From Mycolicibacterium sp. CBMA 234 (lineage in GTDB: Bacteria; Actinomycetota; Actinomycetes; Mycobacteriales; Mycobacteriaceae), in NCBI RefSeq assembly GCF_009729415.1, contig NZ_MPKW01000034.1, positions 22,753 to 86,752 of the forward strand: 64,000 bases of DNA, given 5' to 3'. Each line of letters starts with the position of its first letter. Positions within the stretch are counted from its first letter, which is position 1. The position numbers and the translations under genes were made by a program. Positions 54,297 through 63,547 of the stretch are shown piece by piece. Below the pieces are notes generated by a model. The model was not told where the DNA came from and did not search any database. It was given only the letters and a program-made list of their open reading frames with translations.

Positions 54297-55456
54297 GCGA
54301 CTTTCTTTCCACCGGCACTCTGCCGGACCACTACGCCCAACTGGCCAAGACGGTCCGGGACTTCGCGCAGACGGTCGTCGCGCCGGTCGCGGCCAAGCAC
54401 GACAAGGACCACACCTTCCCGTACGAGGTCATCGATGGCATGGCCGACATGGGCCTGTTCGGTCTGCCGTTCCCCGAGGAGTACGGCGGCATGGGCGGCG
54501 ACTACTTCGCCCTGTGCCTGGCCCTGGAGGAGCTCGGCAAGGTAGACCAGAGCGTCGCGATCACGCTGGAAGCCGGTGTCGGGCTGGGTGCCATGCCGGT
54601 CTACCGCTTCGGTAGCGAAGCACAGAAGCAGGAGTGGCTGCCGTTGCTCGCCAGTGGAAAGGCGTTGGGCGCCTTCGGTTTGACCGAAGCCGGCGGCGGC
54701 AGTGACGCGGGCGCGACCAAGACCACCGCCAAGCTGGACGGCGACAGCTGGATCATCAACGGCTCGAAGCAGTTCATCACCAACTCCGGTACCGACATCA
54801 CCAAGCTGGTCACGGTCACCGCCGTCACCGGCGAACTGCCTGGCGGGCACAAGGAGATTTCTTCGATCCTGGTGCCGGTGCCCACGGCAGGTTTCACCGC
54901 CGAGCCCGCGTACGACAAGGTCGGCTGGAACGCTTCGGACACCCACCCGCTGAGCTTCGACGATGTGCGGGTGCCGGCTGAGAACCTGCTTGGTGACCGG
55001 GGCCGCGGCTACGCCAACTTCCTGCGCATTCTCGACGAGGGCCGCATCGCCATCGCAGCGCTGTCGGTCGGTGTGGCGCAGGGCTGCGTCGACGAGTGCG
55101 TGAAGTACTCGAAGGAGCGGGAAGCATTCGGCCGCAAGATCGGTGGCTACCAGGCCATCGCCTTCAAGATCGCCCGGATGGAAGCCCGTGCCCACGTCGC
55201 CCGCACCGCGTACTACGACGCCGCGGCATTGATGCTGGCCGGCAAGCCGTTCAAGAAGGCGGCGTGCATCGCGAAGATGATTGCCAGCGAGGCCGCGATG
55301 GACAATGCGCGCGACGCCACCCAGGTGTTCGGCGGCTACGGCTTCATGAACGAGTACCCGGTGGCCCGGCACTACCGCGACTCGAAGATCCTCGAAATCG
55401 GCGAGGGCACAACGGAAGTTCAGCTGATGCTGATCGCCCGTGAGGTCGGGCTGTGA
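54293..55456 (+). CDS. fadE19: Acyl-CoA dehydrogenase (isovaleryl-CoA dehydrogenase type)
   Basis: 387 residues, the full family length. FAD/substrate motifs AFGLTEAGGGSDAGATKTTA near 124, IKQFITNSG-like SKQFITNSGTDI, and the C-terminal ATQVFGGYGFMNEYPVARHYRDSKILEIGEGTTEVQ (in parts) are complete. In the leucine pathway it oxidises isovaleryl-CoA to 3-methylcrotonyl-CoA, the AccA1/AccD1 substrate. The name follows the M. tuberculosis order Rv2500c. ATGA overlap with accA1. Confidence 0.92.
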   Translation: MSDFLSTGTLPDHYAQLAKTVRDFAQTVVAPVAAKHDKDHTFPYEVIDGMADMGLFGLPFPEEYGGMGGDYFALCLALEELGKVDQSVAITLEAGVGLGAMPVYRFGSEAQKQEWLPLLASGKALGAFGLTEAGGGSDAGATKTTAKLDGDSWIINGSKQFITNSGTDITKLVTVTAVTGELPGGHKEISSILVPVPTAGFTAEPAYDKVGWNASDTHPLSFDDVRVPAENLLGDRGRGYANFLRILDEGRIAIAALSVGVAQGCVDECVKYSKEREAFGRKIGGYQAIAFKIARMEARAHVARTAYYDAAALMLAGKPFKKAACIAKMIASEAAMDNARDATQVFGGYGFMNEYPVARHYRDSKILEIGEGTTEVQLMLIAREVGL

Positions 55457-55941
55457 GTGAGAAGCGGATCGTCGAACAGCGCGGACTCTGGTTCGAGGAG
55501 TTCGAGCCGGGCGTCATCTACCAGCACCGGCCGGGCCGCACCATCACCGAGGCCGACAACGTCCTGTTCACCACGCTGACCATGAACACCCAGGCGCTGC
55601 ACCTCGATGCCGCGTTCTCCGACGCGCTGCCGCCGTTCCATGCGCGGCTGGTGAATTCGATGTTCACATTGTCCACGCTGGTCGGGCTGTCGGTGGCGCA
55701 GCTGACCCAGGGCACCATCGTCGGCAACCTCGGCTTCTCCGACATTGCGTTCCCCAGGCCGCTTTTCCACGGCGACACGCTGTATGCAGAGTCTGAGGTG
55801 ATCGACAAGCGGGAGTCCAAGAGCCGGCCGGGGGAGGGCATCGTCACCTTCGCCCACACCGGGCGCAACCAGCACGGGGACATCGTCGCCACCGCGTCGC
55901 GCAAGACCATGGTGCGGATGCGTCCGGCGGGGGCGAGCTGA
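55453..55941 (+). CDS. MaoC-like hydratase (Rv2499c homologue)
   Basis: 162 residues, one hot-dog fold. Motif TITEADNVLFTTLTMNTQALHLDAAF is the (R)-specific hydratase-type segment with the catalytic Asp/His positions altered to N-T-QALH, as in the M. tuberculosis neighbour. It overlaps both fadE19 and citE by a few bases. It probably hydrates an unsaturated branched acyl-CoA in leucine breakdown, producing a substrate for the CitE-like lyase. Confidence 0.88.
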   Translation: MSEKRIVEQRGLWFEEFEPGVIYQHRPGRTITEADNVLFTTLTMNTQALHLDAAFSDALPPFHARLVNSMFTLSTLVGLSVAQLTQGTIVGNLGFSDIAFPRPLFHGDTLYAESEVIDKRESKSRPGEGIVTFAHTGRNQHGDIVATASRKTMVRMRPAGAS

Positions 55942-56747
55942 TGGCCCTCGCTGCTCCGGGTCCGGGCTGGCTGTTCTGCCCGGCAGACCGCCCCGAGCGA
56001 TTCGAAAAGGCCGCGGCCGCAGCCGATGTGGTGATTCTCGACCTGGAAGACGGCTGCGCCGCCAAGGATCGCCCCGCGGCTCGACAGGCCCTGATCGATA
56101 CGCCGCTGGACCCGGCCCGCACCGTCGTGCGGCTGAATCCGTCGGACACCGCCGATCACCAGTTGGACCTGGAAGCGTTGGCCCGCACGTCGTACACCAC
56201 GGTCATGTTGGCCAAAACCGAGTCAGCCGAACAGGTTCGGGCGCTGGCGCCGCTGGACGTGGTGGTGCTGGTAGAGACCCCGCTCGGTGCGCTCGCGGTC
56301 ACCGAGACTGCGCGGGTGGACAATACCTTCGCCGTCATGTGGGGTGCCGAAGACCTGTTCGCGGTGCTGGGCGGCACTGCCAACCGCTGGCCTGACGGCA
56401 GCTACCGCGACGTCGCACTGCATGTCCGGTCGCAATCGTTGTTGGCGGCCAAGGCTTTCGGCAAGCTGGCTCTTGATTCTGTGTTCTTGAATATCAAGAA
56501 CCTCGACGGGCTGCGGGCTGAAGTCGACGACGCGGTGGCCGTCGGATTCGACGCGAAGGTGGCCATTCACCCGACGCAGGTTGCGGTGATTCGCGCCGGC
56601 TACGCCCCGACGGAGAAGGAAATCGCCTGGGCGCGTGCGGTACTCGACGCGGCGACCCGCGAGCGCGGGGTCTTCCAGTACGACGGCCTGATGGTCGACA
56701 TGCCAGTGCTGCGCCGGGCCGAGCGCATCGTCGCCCTGGCCCCGTAA
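55941..56747 (+). CDS. citE: CitE-like beta-hydroxyacyl-CoA lyase (Rv2498c homologue)
   Basis: 268 residues of the HpcH/HpaI-CitE superfamily, with magnesium-ligand regions VVILDLEDGCAAKD and VLVETPLGALAVTE and a C-terminal VAIHPTQVAVIRAGY. Rv2498c has been reported as a stereospecific (R)-3-hydroxy-3-methylglutaryl-CoA lyase in leucine dissimilation, which fits the operon (accD1-accA1-fadE19-maoC). The ATG overlaps the MaoC stop. Confidence 0.9.
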   Translation: MALAAPGPGWLFCPADRPERFEKAAAAADVVILDLEDGCAAKDRPAARQALIDTPLDPARTVVRLNPSDTADHQLDLEALARTSYTTVMLAKTESAEQVRALAPLDVVVLVETPLGALAVTETARVDNTFAVMWGAEDLFAVLGGTANRWPDGSYRDVALHVRSQSLLAAKAFGKLALDSVFLNIKNLDGLRAEVDDAVAVGFDAKVAIHPTQVAVIRAGYAPTEKEIAWARAVLDAATRERGVFQYDGLMVDMPVLRRAERIVALAP

Positions 56748-56758
56748 CTGTATTTCCC

Positions 56759-56817
56759 GCGAACAGACGCAAAACTGTCTTTTCTCGCTCGAGAACGACA
56801 GTTTTACGTCTGCTCGC
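56759..56817. terminator. Hairpin between convergent citE and response regulator
   Basis: The arms at 56759-56779 and 56797-56817 pair at 19 of 21 positions (GACGCAAAACTGTC with GACAGTTTTACGTC). The arm GCGA-CAGACG resembles the hairpin after acpS at 18031. It lies between converging stops at 56747 and 56825. Confidence 0.6.
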
Positions 56818-56824
56818 GAGATGA

Positions 56825-57502
56825 CTACAGGTCCTCGACGCTGAGGATGCCGTCCTGCACGGCGCGGGCGACGAGTTGGGCCTTGGTGGCAGCCGGCCGG
56901 CCGGCGGCAGCGTACTTGGCGCGGACCCGCTGCAGGTGGGTGCGGACGGTGGTCGGCGCCAGGTTCAGTCGCTTGGCGACGATGTCCTTGCTCTCGGTCT
57001 GGAACCAGGCTTTGAGCACCTCGCGTTCGCGCTCGGTGAGGCCGGGGCGGCCCGAGTCGGTGTCGGAGCAGATGGCGGCGGCCATGCGCGGGCCGACGTA
57101 GGGCTCATGCGTGCTGGCCGCCTTGATGGCCTCGATCAGATGGCCCTGGCCTTCGCTCTTGGCCAGATAGGTGACCACGCCGATGCCGAGGCACCGCAGG
57201 ATGACTTCGGCGTTCTCCAGATGGGAGTACACGATCACTGCGTGACCCGCGTCGACGATGGCGGATACGGCGTCGAAATCTGGCTGCCGACTGCGTAATT
57301 CGAGATCCAGAATGACCGCCGTCAGGTCCGGCACCGCCTGGGGATAGGCGGCCAGGAATGACTCGGCGTCGAGGTGGTCAGACGCAACGCGGATGGGCGG
57401 GGTGGCCTGAGTACACCATGCCGCGATGCCGGTGTGGATGACGTCGTGGTCATCGACAACGGCTACGGCGAGGGGCTTAGATCGGTCGGTCGGCGCGGGC
57501 AT
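56825..57502 (-). CDS. NarL/LuxR-type response regulator
   Basis: 225 residues from the ATG at 57502, with AGAAGGA before it, overlapping the kinase gene by 26 bases. Receiver domain with acidic Asp17/Asp18 and phospho-acceptor Asp66 (VILDLE). C-terminal LuxR helix-turn-helix from about 155 (LTEREREVLKAWFQTESKDIVAKRLNLAPTTVRTHLQRVRAKY in parts). It forms a pair with the kinase gene upstream in transcription. The target genes are not evident; bkdABC lies next in the genome. Confidence 0.9.
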   Translation of the reverse strand: MPAPTDRSKPLAVAVVDDHDVIHTGIAAWCTQATPPIRVASDHLDAESFLAAYPQAVPDLTAVILDLELRSRQPDFDAVSAIVDAGHAVIVYSHLENAEVILRCLGIGVVTYLAKSEGQGHLIEAIKAASTHEPYVGPRMAAAICSDTDSGRPGLTEREREVLKAWFQTESKDIVAKRLNLAPTTVRTHLQRVRAKYAAAGRPAATKAQLVARAVQDGILSVEDL

Positions 57503-59720
57503 TGTGAGACGGTCCTTCTGGGAGTGTGTGCCGCACGGTGATCCACACCGTGTCATCGAGGGTGGTCAGGTCGAAATCATCTTCGTCTCCGACACCGGAT
57601 TTCGTCGGTAATTCCGAATGGCGAAATCCGTGCCCTATGACGCTGAGTTCTACCGCGGTCATATCGGCGGTGACGGTGATGCGGGCGGAATTGGTGGCCG
57701 CGGTGAGAACCCGATCCAACATTCGCGCCAGCGGTCGGGCGGCCGCCTCGTCCATCGCCGGCAGGGTGCCTTCGACGTGGATGGATACCGCAATGCCGCG
57801 ATTCTGGGCGGCGTCGACGTGTGGGCGCAGCTCCCGCAGCAGGACGTGTTCGAAGGATGCTGACTGGTCGAAAAGTGTACGCAGCCGCTGGTATTCGAGT
57901 TGCGCACGTCGTCGCGTGACGGCGTCTACCGGACCGCCCTCGGCGAGCACCGACAGCAGCGGCCGGATAGTGCCGGCCAGGTTGGCATACCTGCGCTGAT
58001 ACTCCGCCTGGACGGCATCGGCAATGCGGGTGGCAGCAGCGAGGCGCATCTGCGAGTCGGTTTCGGCGGCCGCTACCACCGCCGTCCTCCGGATGACGTG
58101 CGTCATGAGCAGTGCGCACAACTGGGGGATCAGGACGCTCGCCGTGTCGTATCCGAAGTCGACGATATTGGCCGCCGTCGGGTTGCGAATGATCTCGGCG
58201 ATGCCGGGCACGGTCCAGCACCAGATCAGCACGCCGACGCCCACACGGGGTCGCTGGCCCATTAGCAGCGGCAGCACGCACCAACCGATCGCGCCCTCAG
58301 CCCATTGGAGCCGCGGGGCAAGCTGGTGGATCGGCAGCGTGGCGGATTGCACGAGCGCGACGGTCATCAAAGCGGTGATCCCGATGCGTGCGGGGATGCT
58401 GGGCCGGCCGAGGATTCCGGGTACAGCCGACAGCGTGGCCGCCGTGGACACCACGATCAGCGTCCACTGCAGGTACGGGTGGGCGGCCACACGTAGGGAG
58501 GACGGCACGGTCACGAACAGGTTGACCAACCCGTACGAAATCAGCACCAGCCCATATCCGGCGTGCCCGCGTTCGATCAGCCGCTCCGGATCGGGCGGCG
58601 GCGTCGTGGCTTCGGATCTGTCTGTCGGCCAGCGTAATTCGACGGTGGTGCCGTGGCCCGGTGTTGACGCGATTGTGGCGGCACCGACGAGTTGTTCCAT
58701 CCGCGCAATGATCGAACGTGCGATGCCATGTCCGCGCACTGGCTGGCTGACGTCGAATCCGCTTCCGTTGTCGGCAATTTGGATCAGTCCCTTGGTCACG
58801 GTGACGGTGACAGCGGTGGCGCCGGAATGCTGATCGACGTTGGTGAGCGCCTCGCGTGCGGCCGCAGCGATGATTGCTGTCGTCGCGCCGTCGAGCCACA
58901 TCGTAGCGGCACCGGCGTAGTGCACCGGAGTGCTGATGTGGGCGGCGTAATCACGCAGCGCGGCAACGAGATCAGCGCTCGACGCGGACATGCGGGACGT
59001 GTTGGTGAACACTTCCAGATCGCGGCGCGCCTGTACTGCCACCCGGTCCGACGACAAGGCGGTTCCCGTGCCGACCATCAGCAGGGTCGAGGCGACGGTG
59101 TCGTGCAGCAGGCGCATTTGTTCGCGGTCGTATTCGCGGACGGCGGCGCTGACCTGCTGGCGAAGTTCGACGGCCAATCGGTCGGCGCGGGCATTGTCCA
59201 CCGAGTCGGTCACGCGCACCGTCAACATTTGGACCACCGTCGCTGCCGCCCACAGCAATGCGAAGTAATAGACGCTGACCAGTGCGCCGGACGCGATCGA
59301 CCGGTCGGCCAACGCCGATCCGGTCACCAGCGCGGCGACCACGCCCATGGTCATCGCGACATTGAGCATGGGCGCGAGCACGGTGAAGCTCAGAATCGCC
59401 GTGCCGGCGATGGAGACTGCTACGCACGTTGGCTGGCAGACCTCGTCCGAAACCAGAACCGGGATGGCCAGGCACGCGGAGATGGTGACGGCGTAGTCGA
59501 CGGCAAGGGCCCGTGAGCTGACCGAGCGGCTCACCAATCGGTACAACGCCCAGGCGCCCGCGGCAGCGGCGAATACTGCGCCGGCGGTTCCCGCCGTGGG
59601 CGTCACGATGAGCACGACCGCGTAGATCACCAATGCGCCGCCGTGGCGCATCAGCAGGCCTATGCGCATCCCCTGTTCGAGGAAGTTGCGACGGGCGGCG
59701 TCGGCGACGGTGTCAACCAC
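57477..59720 (-). CDS. Two-module membrane histidine kinase with a degenerate second half
   Basis: 747 residues, about twice the usual length. First half: about five membrane segments (30-165), HisKA_3-type phospho-site LLHDTVAST with His206, and a HATPase with N-box Glu290/Asn294 (REALTNVDQH) and glycine boxes DNGSGFD (317-323) and GHG (330-332). Second half: a new set of membrane segments (about 388-545), then a helical and ATPase-like region (560-747) lacking a phospho-histidine and an N-box. The kinase should be active through the first half; the second looks like a pseudokinase or sensor copy. GTG start at 59720; an ATG at codon 18 is possible. Confidence 0.8.
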   Translation of the reverse strand: MVDTVADAARRNFLEQGMRIGLLMRHGGALVIYAVVLIVTPTAGTAGAVFAAAAGAWALYRLVSRSVSSRALAVDYAVTISACLAIPVLVSDEVCQPTCVAVSIAGTAILSFTVLAPMLNVAMTMGVVAALVTGSALADRSIASGALVSVYYFALLWAAATVVQMLTVRVTDSVDNARADRLAVELRQQVSAAVREYDREQMRLLHDTVASTLLMVGTGTALSSDRVAVQARRDLEVFTNTSRMSASSADLVAALRDYAAHISTPVHYAGAATMWLDGATTAIIAAAAREALTNVDQHSGATAVTVTVTKGLIQIADNGSGFDVSQPVRGHGIARSIIARMEQLVGAATIASTPGHGTTVELRWPTDRSEATTPPPDPERLIERGHAGYGLVLISYGLVNLFVTVPSSLRVAAHPYLQWTLIVVSTAATLSAVPGILGRPSIPARIGITALMTVALVQSATLPIHQLAPRLQWAEGAIGWCVLPLLMGQRPRVGVGVLIWCWTVPGIAEIIRNPTAANIVDFGYDTASVLIPQLCALLMTHVIRRTAVVAAAETDSQMRLAAATRIADAVQAEYQRRYANLAGTIRPLLSVLAEGGPVDAVTRRRAQLEYQRLRTLFDQSASFEHVLLRELRPHVDAAQNRGIAVSIHVEGTLPAMDEAAARPLARMLDRVLTAATNSARITVTADMTAVELSVIGHGFRHSELPTKSGVGDEDDFDLTTLDDTVWITVRHTLPEGPSHNARADRPI

Positions 59721-60202
59721 GGCAAGACTGACGTGCGGTGGTTACCAGCGCGCGGGCGCAGCAAACAGCGGTGTCGGCGCCATCAGGCCGACGCCGGTGC
59801 GGTGTGGATATGTCATCGTTTTCTCGCTTCTGGCCCTGCCACGTTGCTGATGCGATGGTTGTAGCACGCGCACGCGACAGGATTTGGGCCGAACGTGGCG
59901 CCATCAGGGCAAAGGCAGGTGAATTCATACGTTCGGGCTACACGCCCGCCGGATTGCCGGCGGTCTGCGTGGAACCTGCGACACGTAGCCACTCCGTTAT
60001 CTGCGAAGACCACGGACGCAGGACGTTCGGGCGCATAATGGCGGTGATGCCCCAGCACTGCGGCGAGCAGAGCGGATCATCCGGCTGATGCCACACCCCG
60101 GCATCGGCCGGCGGCCCCCACACCGGGGGTTGCCCTGGTCGCCACTGCGCTGAGCTTCTCGCGGACTGGCGGCCAAACATGCCGTCACCGAAAGGAGGCG
60201 GT
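59721..60202. promoter_or_regulatory. Divergent promoter region between kinase gene and bkdA
   Basis: 482 bases without an accepted gene. It must contain promoters for the kinase-regulator pair (minus) and for bkdABC (plus). No clear repeated operator was found. The bkdA ribosome site AAAGGAGG is at 60191-60198. Confidence 0.4.
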
Positions 60203-61300
60203 ATGGCTGACGTGTCGGTCCCCGACGTGGACAGCAAGGTGGAGTTGGCGCCGGTGCAATTGATCGCGCCGGACGGCACACCGACCTCTGACGAGCGATA
60301 CCGCCGCGATCTGCCGCCCGAAACGCTGGGCTGGCTCTATGAGGAGATGGTCGTCACCCGCGACGTGGACGGCGAACTCGTCAATCTGCAACGGCAGGGG
60401 GAGCTCGCGCTGTTCGCCTCCTGCCGGGGCCAGGAGGCTGCTCAAGTCGGCGCAGCGGCATGTCTGCGCAAGACCGATTGGCTGTTCCCGCAATACCGCG
60501 AATTGGGCGTGCTGCTGGTTCGCGGTATTGCCCCGGCGCAGCTGGGTGCAGTCTGGCGGGGCACCTGGCACGGCGGTCTTGGATTCACCGAAAAGCATTG
60601 TGCGCCACTGGCAATTCCCATCGGTACGCATGGGCTGCACGCGGTCGGCGCGGCGATGGCAGCCCAGCGGCTCGGTGAGGACTCCGTCACTGTCGCATTC
60701 GTCGGCGACGGGGGCACGTCCGAAGGCGACATGCACGAAGCGCTCAACTTGGCCGCGGTGTTCAAGGTGCCGTGTGTGTTCTTCGTACAGAACAACCAGT
60801 GGGCCATCTCGGTGCCGGTAAACCATCAGCAAGCCGGGCCGTCAATTGCGCACCGCGCCATCGGTTATGGCATGCCAGGGATTCGGGTCGACGGCAACGA
60901 CGTGCTGGCCTGCTACGCGGTGATGGCCGAGGCTGCCCAGCGCGCCCGCGACGGTGACGGCCCGACGCTGATCGAGGCGGTCACCTACCGGATGGGGCCA
61001 CACACCACCTCCGACGACCCGACGCGGTACCGCACCGCCGACGAGCTGACGTATTGGGAGGCACGCGATCCCATCGCCCGCTATCGGGCATATCTGGAAC
61101 GCGTCGGGGTTTGGACACCACGACTGCAGGAGCACGTCGAGAACCGCTCGCACCGGCTGCGCACTGAGCTGCGTGAGGCCCTGCTGACCGAGCCTGACTT
61201 CGACGTTACGGACATGTTCGACACGGTCTACGCCGACATCACACCCGAATTGGCCCGACAGCGCGACGAGCTGCTGGCCGAAATGAATTGGGAGGGTTGA
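60203..61300 (+). CDS. bkdA: Branched-chain keto acid dehydrogenase E1 alpha
   Basis: 365 residues from the ATG at 60203, chosen for AAAGGAGG just upstream (Rv2497c is of similar size). The thiamine diphosphate motif GDGGTSEGDMHEALNLAA begins at 168 and its partner NN is at 197-198. The E1 alpha/beta pair decarboxylates the 2-keto acids of leucine, isoleucine and valine. The order bkdA-bkdB-bkdC shows the complete E1-E2 unit. E3 (lipoamide dehydrogenase) is not in the window. Confidence 0.95.
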   Translation: MADVSVPDVDSKVELAPVQLIAPDGTPTSDERYRRDLPPETLGWLYEEMVVTRDVDGELVNLQRQGELALFASCRGQEAAQVGAAACLRKTDWLFPQYRELGVLLVRGIAPAQLGAVWRGTWHGGLGFTEKHCAPLAIPIGTHGLHAVGAAMAAQRLGEDSVTVAFVGDGGTSEGDMHEALNLAAVFKVPCVFFVQNNQWAISVPVNHQQAGPSIAHRAIGYGMPGIRVDGNDVLACYAVMAEAAQRARDGDGPTLIEAVTYRMGPHTTSDDPTRYRTADELTYWEARDPIARYRAYLERVGVWTPRLQEHVENRSHRLRTELREALLTEPDFDVTDMFDTVYADITPELARQRDELLAEMNWEG

Positions 61301-61301
61301 T

Positions 61302-62363
61302 ATGACGCAGATCATCGAGCGTCCGTCCTGGGCCGACGACAAGGAGCCCGACAAGCCGCGGTCGGCGGCGGCGCCGGCCGCACCGCCGCCCGTGGCCACA
61401 GTCTCGATGGCGCAGGCCATCAACCGCGCCCTGCACGACGCGATGGCCGCCGATGACCGGGTGTTGGTGTTCGGCGAGGACGTCGCGCGCCTTGGTGGGG
61501 TGTTCCGGGTTACCGACGGACTGCTGGATAACTTCGGGGCTGCACGGTGTTTCGATACGCCGCTGGCGGAGTCGTCGATCGTCGGGATCGCCATCGGCAT
61601 GGCGATTCGCGGCATGGTGCCGGTGCCGGAAATCCAGTTCGACGGATTCGCGGCGCCGGCATTCGACCAGATCGTCAGTCACCTTGCGAAATACCGGATG
61701 CGCACCCGCGGTAACATCGACATGCCGGTCACCATCCGCATCCCGTCGTTCGGCGGAATCGGTGCGGTGGAACATCATTCGGAATCCACTGAGTCATACT
61801 GGCTGCACACCGCCGGTCTGAAGGTGGTGGTGCCGTCGACGCCGTCGGACGCGTATTGGCTGTTGCGCGAGGCGATTTCATCGCGGGACCCCGTCATTTT
61901 CCTGGAACCTAAACGTCGGTACTGGACCAAGGGCGAGCTGGACACCACCACCGCGGGCCCACCGATCGGCCGGGCCGTGGTGCGCCGCACCGGACAGGAC
62001 GTCACCGTCATCACCTACGGTTCGCTCGTCGACACGGCGCTGGCAGCAGCTGAGCACGCTGACGATCACGATCTCGAAGTCATCGATCTGCGTTCGCTGA
62101 ACCCGCTGGACTTCGACACCATCGCGACCTCGGTGCGCAAAACCGGCCGCGCGGTAGTTATGCACGAAGGGCCGAGGACCCTGGGGTTCGGCGCCGAGCT
62201 GGCAGCCCGGATCTCCGAAGACCTCTTCTATGACCTGGAGGCGCCGGTGTTGCGCGCCACCGGCTTTGACACTCCGTACCCGCCCGCTCGGCTCGAGAAA
62301 CTGTGGCTGCCCGGCGTGGACCGCCTGCTGGACTGCGTCCGCAAGGCGATGAGCCAGCCATGA
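61302..62363 (+). CDS. bkdB: Branched-chain keto acid dehydrogenase E1 beta
   Basis: 353 residues. A poly-Ala/Pro N-terminal extension (about 1-28) precedes the transketolase-like core: VLVFGEDVARLGGVFRVTDGL, FDTPLAESSIVGIAIGMAIRG, then EIQFDGFAAPAFDQIVSHLAKYR, and a C-terminal domain (VTVITYGSLVDTALAAAE). It pairs with BkdA to form the E1 heterotetramer. It starts one base after the bkdA stop. Confidence 0.95.
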   Translation: MTQIIERPSWADDKEPDKPRSAAAPAAPPPVATVSMAQAINRALHDAMAADDRVLVFGEDVARLGGVFRVTDGLLDNFGAARCFDTPLAESSIVGIAIGMAIRGMVPVPEIQFDGFAAPAFDQIVSHLAKYRMRTRGNIDMPVTIRIPSFGGIGAVEHHSESTESYWLHTAGLKVVVPSTPSDAYWLLREAISSRDPVIFLEPKRRYWTKGELDTTTAGPPIGRAVVRRTGQDVTVITYGSLVDTALAAAEHADDHDLEVIDLRSLNPLDFDTIATSVRKTGRAVVMHEGPRTLGFGAELAARISEDLFYDLEAPVLRATGFDTPYPPARLEKLWLPGVDRLLDCVRKAMSQP

Positions 62364-63547
62364 CCGAGACACACGATTTCCGGGTCCCCGATTTAGGCGA
62401 GGGACTGGAGGACGCGACCATCACCGCGTGGGCCGTGGCGGTGGGGGACACCGTCGAACTCAACCAGGTGCTGTGCACGGTCGAGACAAACAAGGCCGCA
62501 GTGGAGATACCCAGTCCGTCCGCCGGTATGGTGACCGAACTCGGTGGGGCAGCAGGCGAGACGCTCGCGGTGGGCGCGGTCCTGGTGCGCATCGCCGCCG
62601 ACGCGGCGGTGGCTGCGGGGGCAGCACCCGAGCCGCAACCGGCGCCGAAAGCCGAGGCGCCGCAACGCAAACCCGTGCTTGTGGGGTACGGGGCGGATGC
62701 CGACCTGGACGCCACGCGCCGTCGGCCCCGGGCCAAGCCGCGCGTCCGCAAGCTGGCCGCCGAGTTGCACGTCGACCTGAACGGGGTGGCACCGTCTGGG
62801 CCGGACGGCATCGTCACCCGTCAGGACGTGTTGGCCTCGGCACACCAGCCTGGCCCCGCCGACCTGGTCCCGGTTGCCGGGGTGCAGGCCGAGATGGCCC
62901 GCCGGATGTCGGTGTCGCGCAAGGAGATACCGGATGCCCACGCGTCCGTCCAAGTCGACTGCGGCGAGCTGCTGCGAGTACGGGACATGCTGGCCGGTGC
63001 GGACGGCACCGTCACACCGTTCGTGTTGACGCTGCGTCTCCTCACCATCGCGCTGCGGCACCACCACGAATTCAACGCCACCTGGGTACCGGCCGAACGC
63101 GGTGCGAGTGTGCATCTCCACGATTCCGTACATCTGGGCATCGGCGTCGCGACGCCGCGCGGGCTGCTGGTGCCGGTGGTGAGGCACGCTGAGCGGCTGT
63201 CCACCCGAGAACTGGCCTGGGGCATCGACGGACTGATCCGGTCTGCCCGCGACGGCACGCTGAAACCCGTTGAGTTGCAAGGTTCGACGTTCACGGTGTC
63301 TAACTTCGGCGCGCTGGGTCTGGACGAGGGGGTGCCCGTCATCAACTATCCGGAGGCGGCCATCCTCGGCATGGGCACGCTCAAACCCCGTGCGGTGGTT
63401 CGCGATGGCGAGGTGGTGGCCCGACCGACCATGACGCTCACCTGTGCCTTCGACCATCGCATCGCCGACGGCGCCGGCGTGGCTGCGTTCCTCGGAGAGT
63501 TGCGGGCCCTCATCGAGGCGCCGGAACTGGCGCTCCTCGACGCCTGA
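62360..63547 (+). CDS. bkdC: Branched-chain keto acid dehydrogenase E2 (dihydrolipoyl acyltransferase)
   Basis: 395 residues from the ATG at 62360, overlapping bkdB (ATGA). One lipoyl domain with Lys45 (VETNKAAVEI), an Ala/Pro linker, a peripheral-subunit-binding domain at about 115-150 (RPRAKPRVRKLAAELHVDLNG), and a catalytic domain ending in the HxxxDG motif (His366, Asp370). It takes the acyl group from E1 to CoA. Confidence 0.95.
   Translation: MTETHDFRVPDLGEGLEDATITAWAVAVGDTVELNQVLCTVETNKAAVEIPSPSAGMVTELGGAAGETLAVGAVLVRIAADAAVAAGAAPEPQPAPKAEAPQRKPVLVGYGADADLDATRRRPRAKPRVRKLAAELHVDLNGVAPSGPDGIVTRQDVLASAHQPGPADLVPVAGVQAEMARRMSVSRKEIPDAHASVQVDCGELLRVRDMLAGADGTVTPFVLTLRLLTIALRHHHEFNATWVPAERGASVHLHDSVHLGIGVATPRGLLVPVVRHAERLSTRELAWGIDGLIRSARDGTLKPVELQGSTFTVSNFGALGLDEGVPVINYPEAAILGMGTLKPRAVVRDGEVVARPTMTLTCAFDHRIADGAGVAAFLGELRALIEAPELALLDA

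Noticed and set aside
59738..60088. 116-codon ORF in the kinase/bkdA gap
   Set aside because: No ribosome site or family resemblance, and it occupies the promoter region that two divergent genes need.
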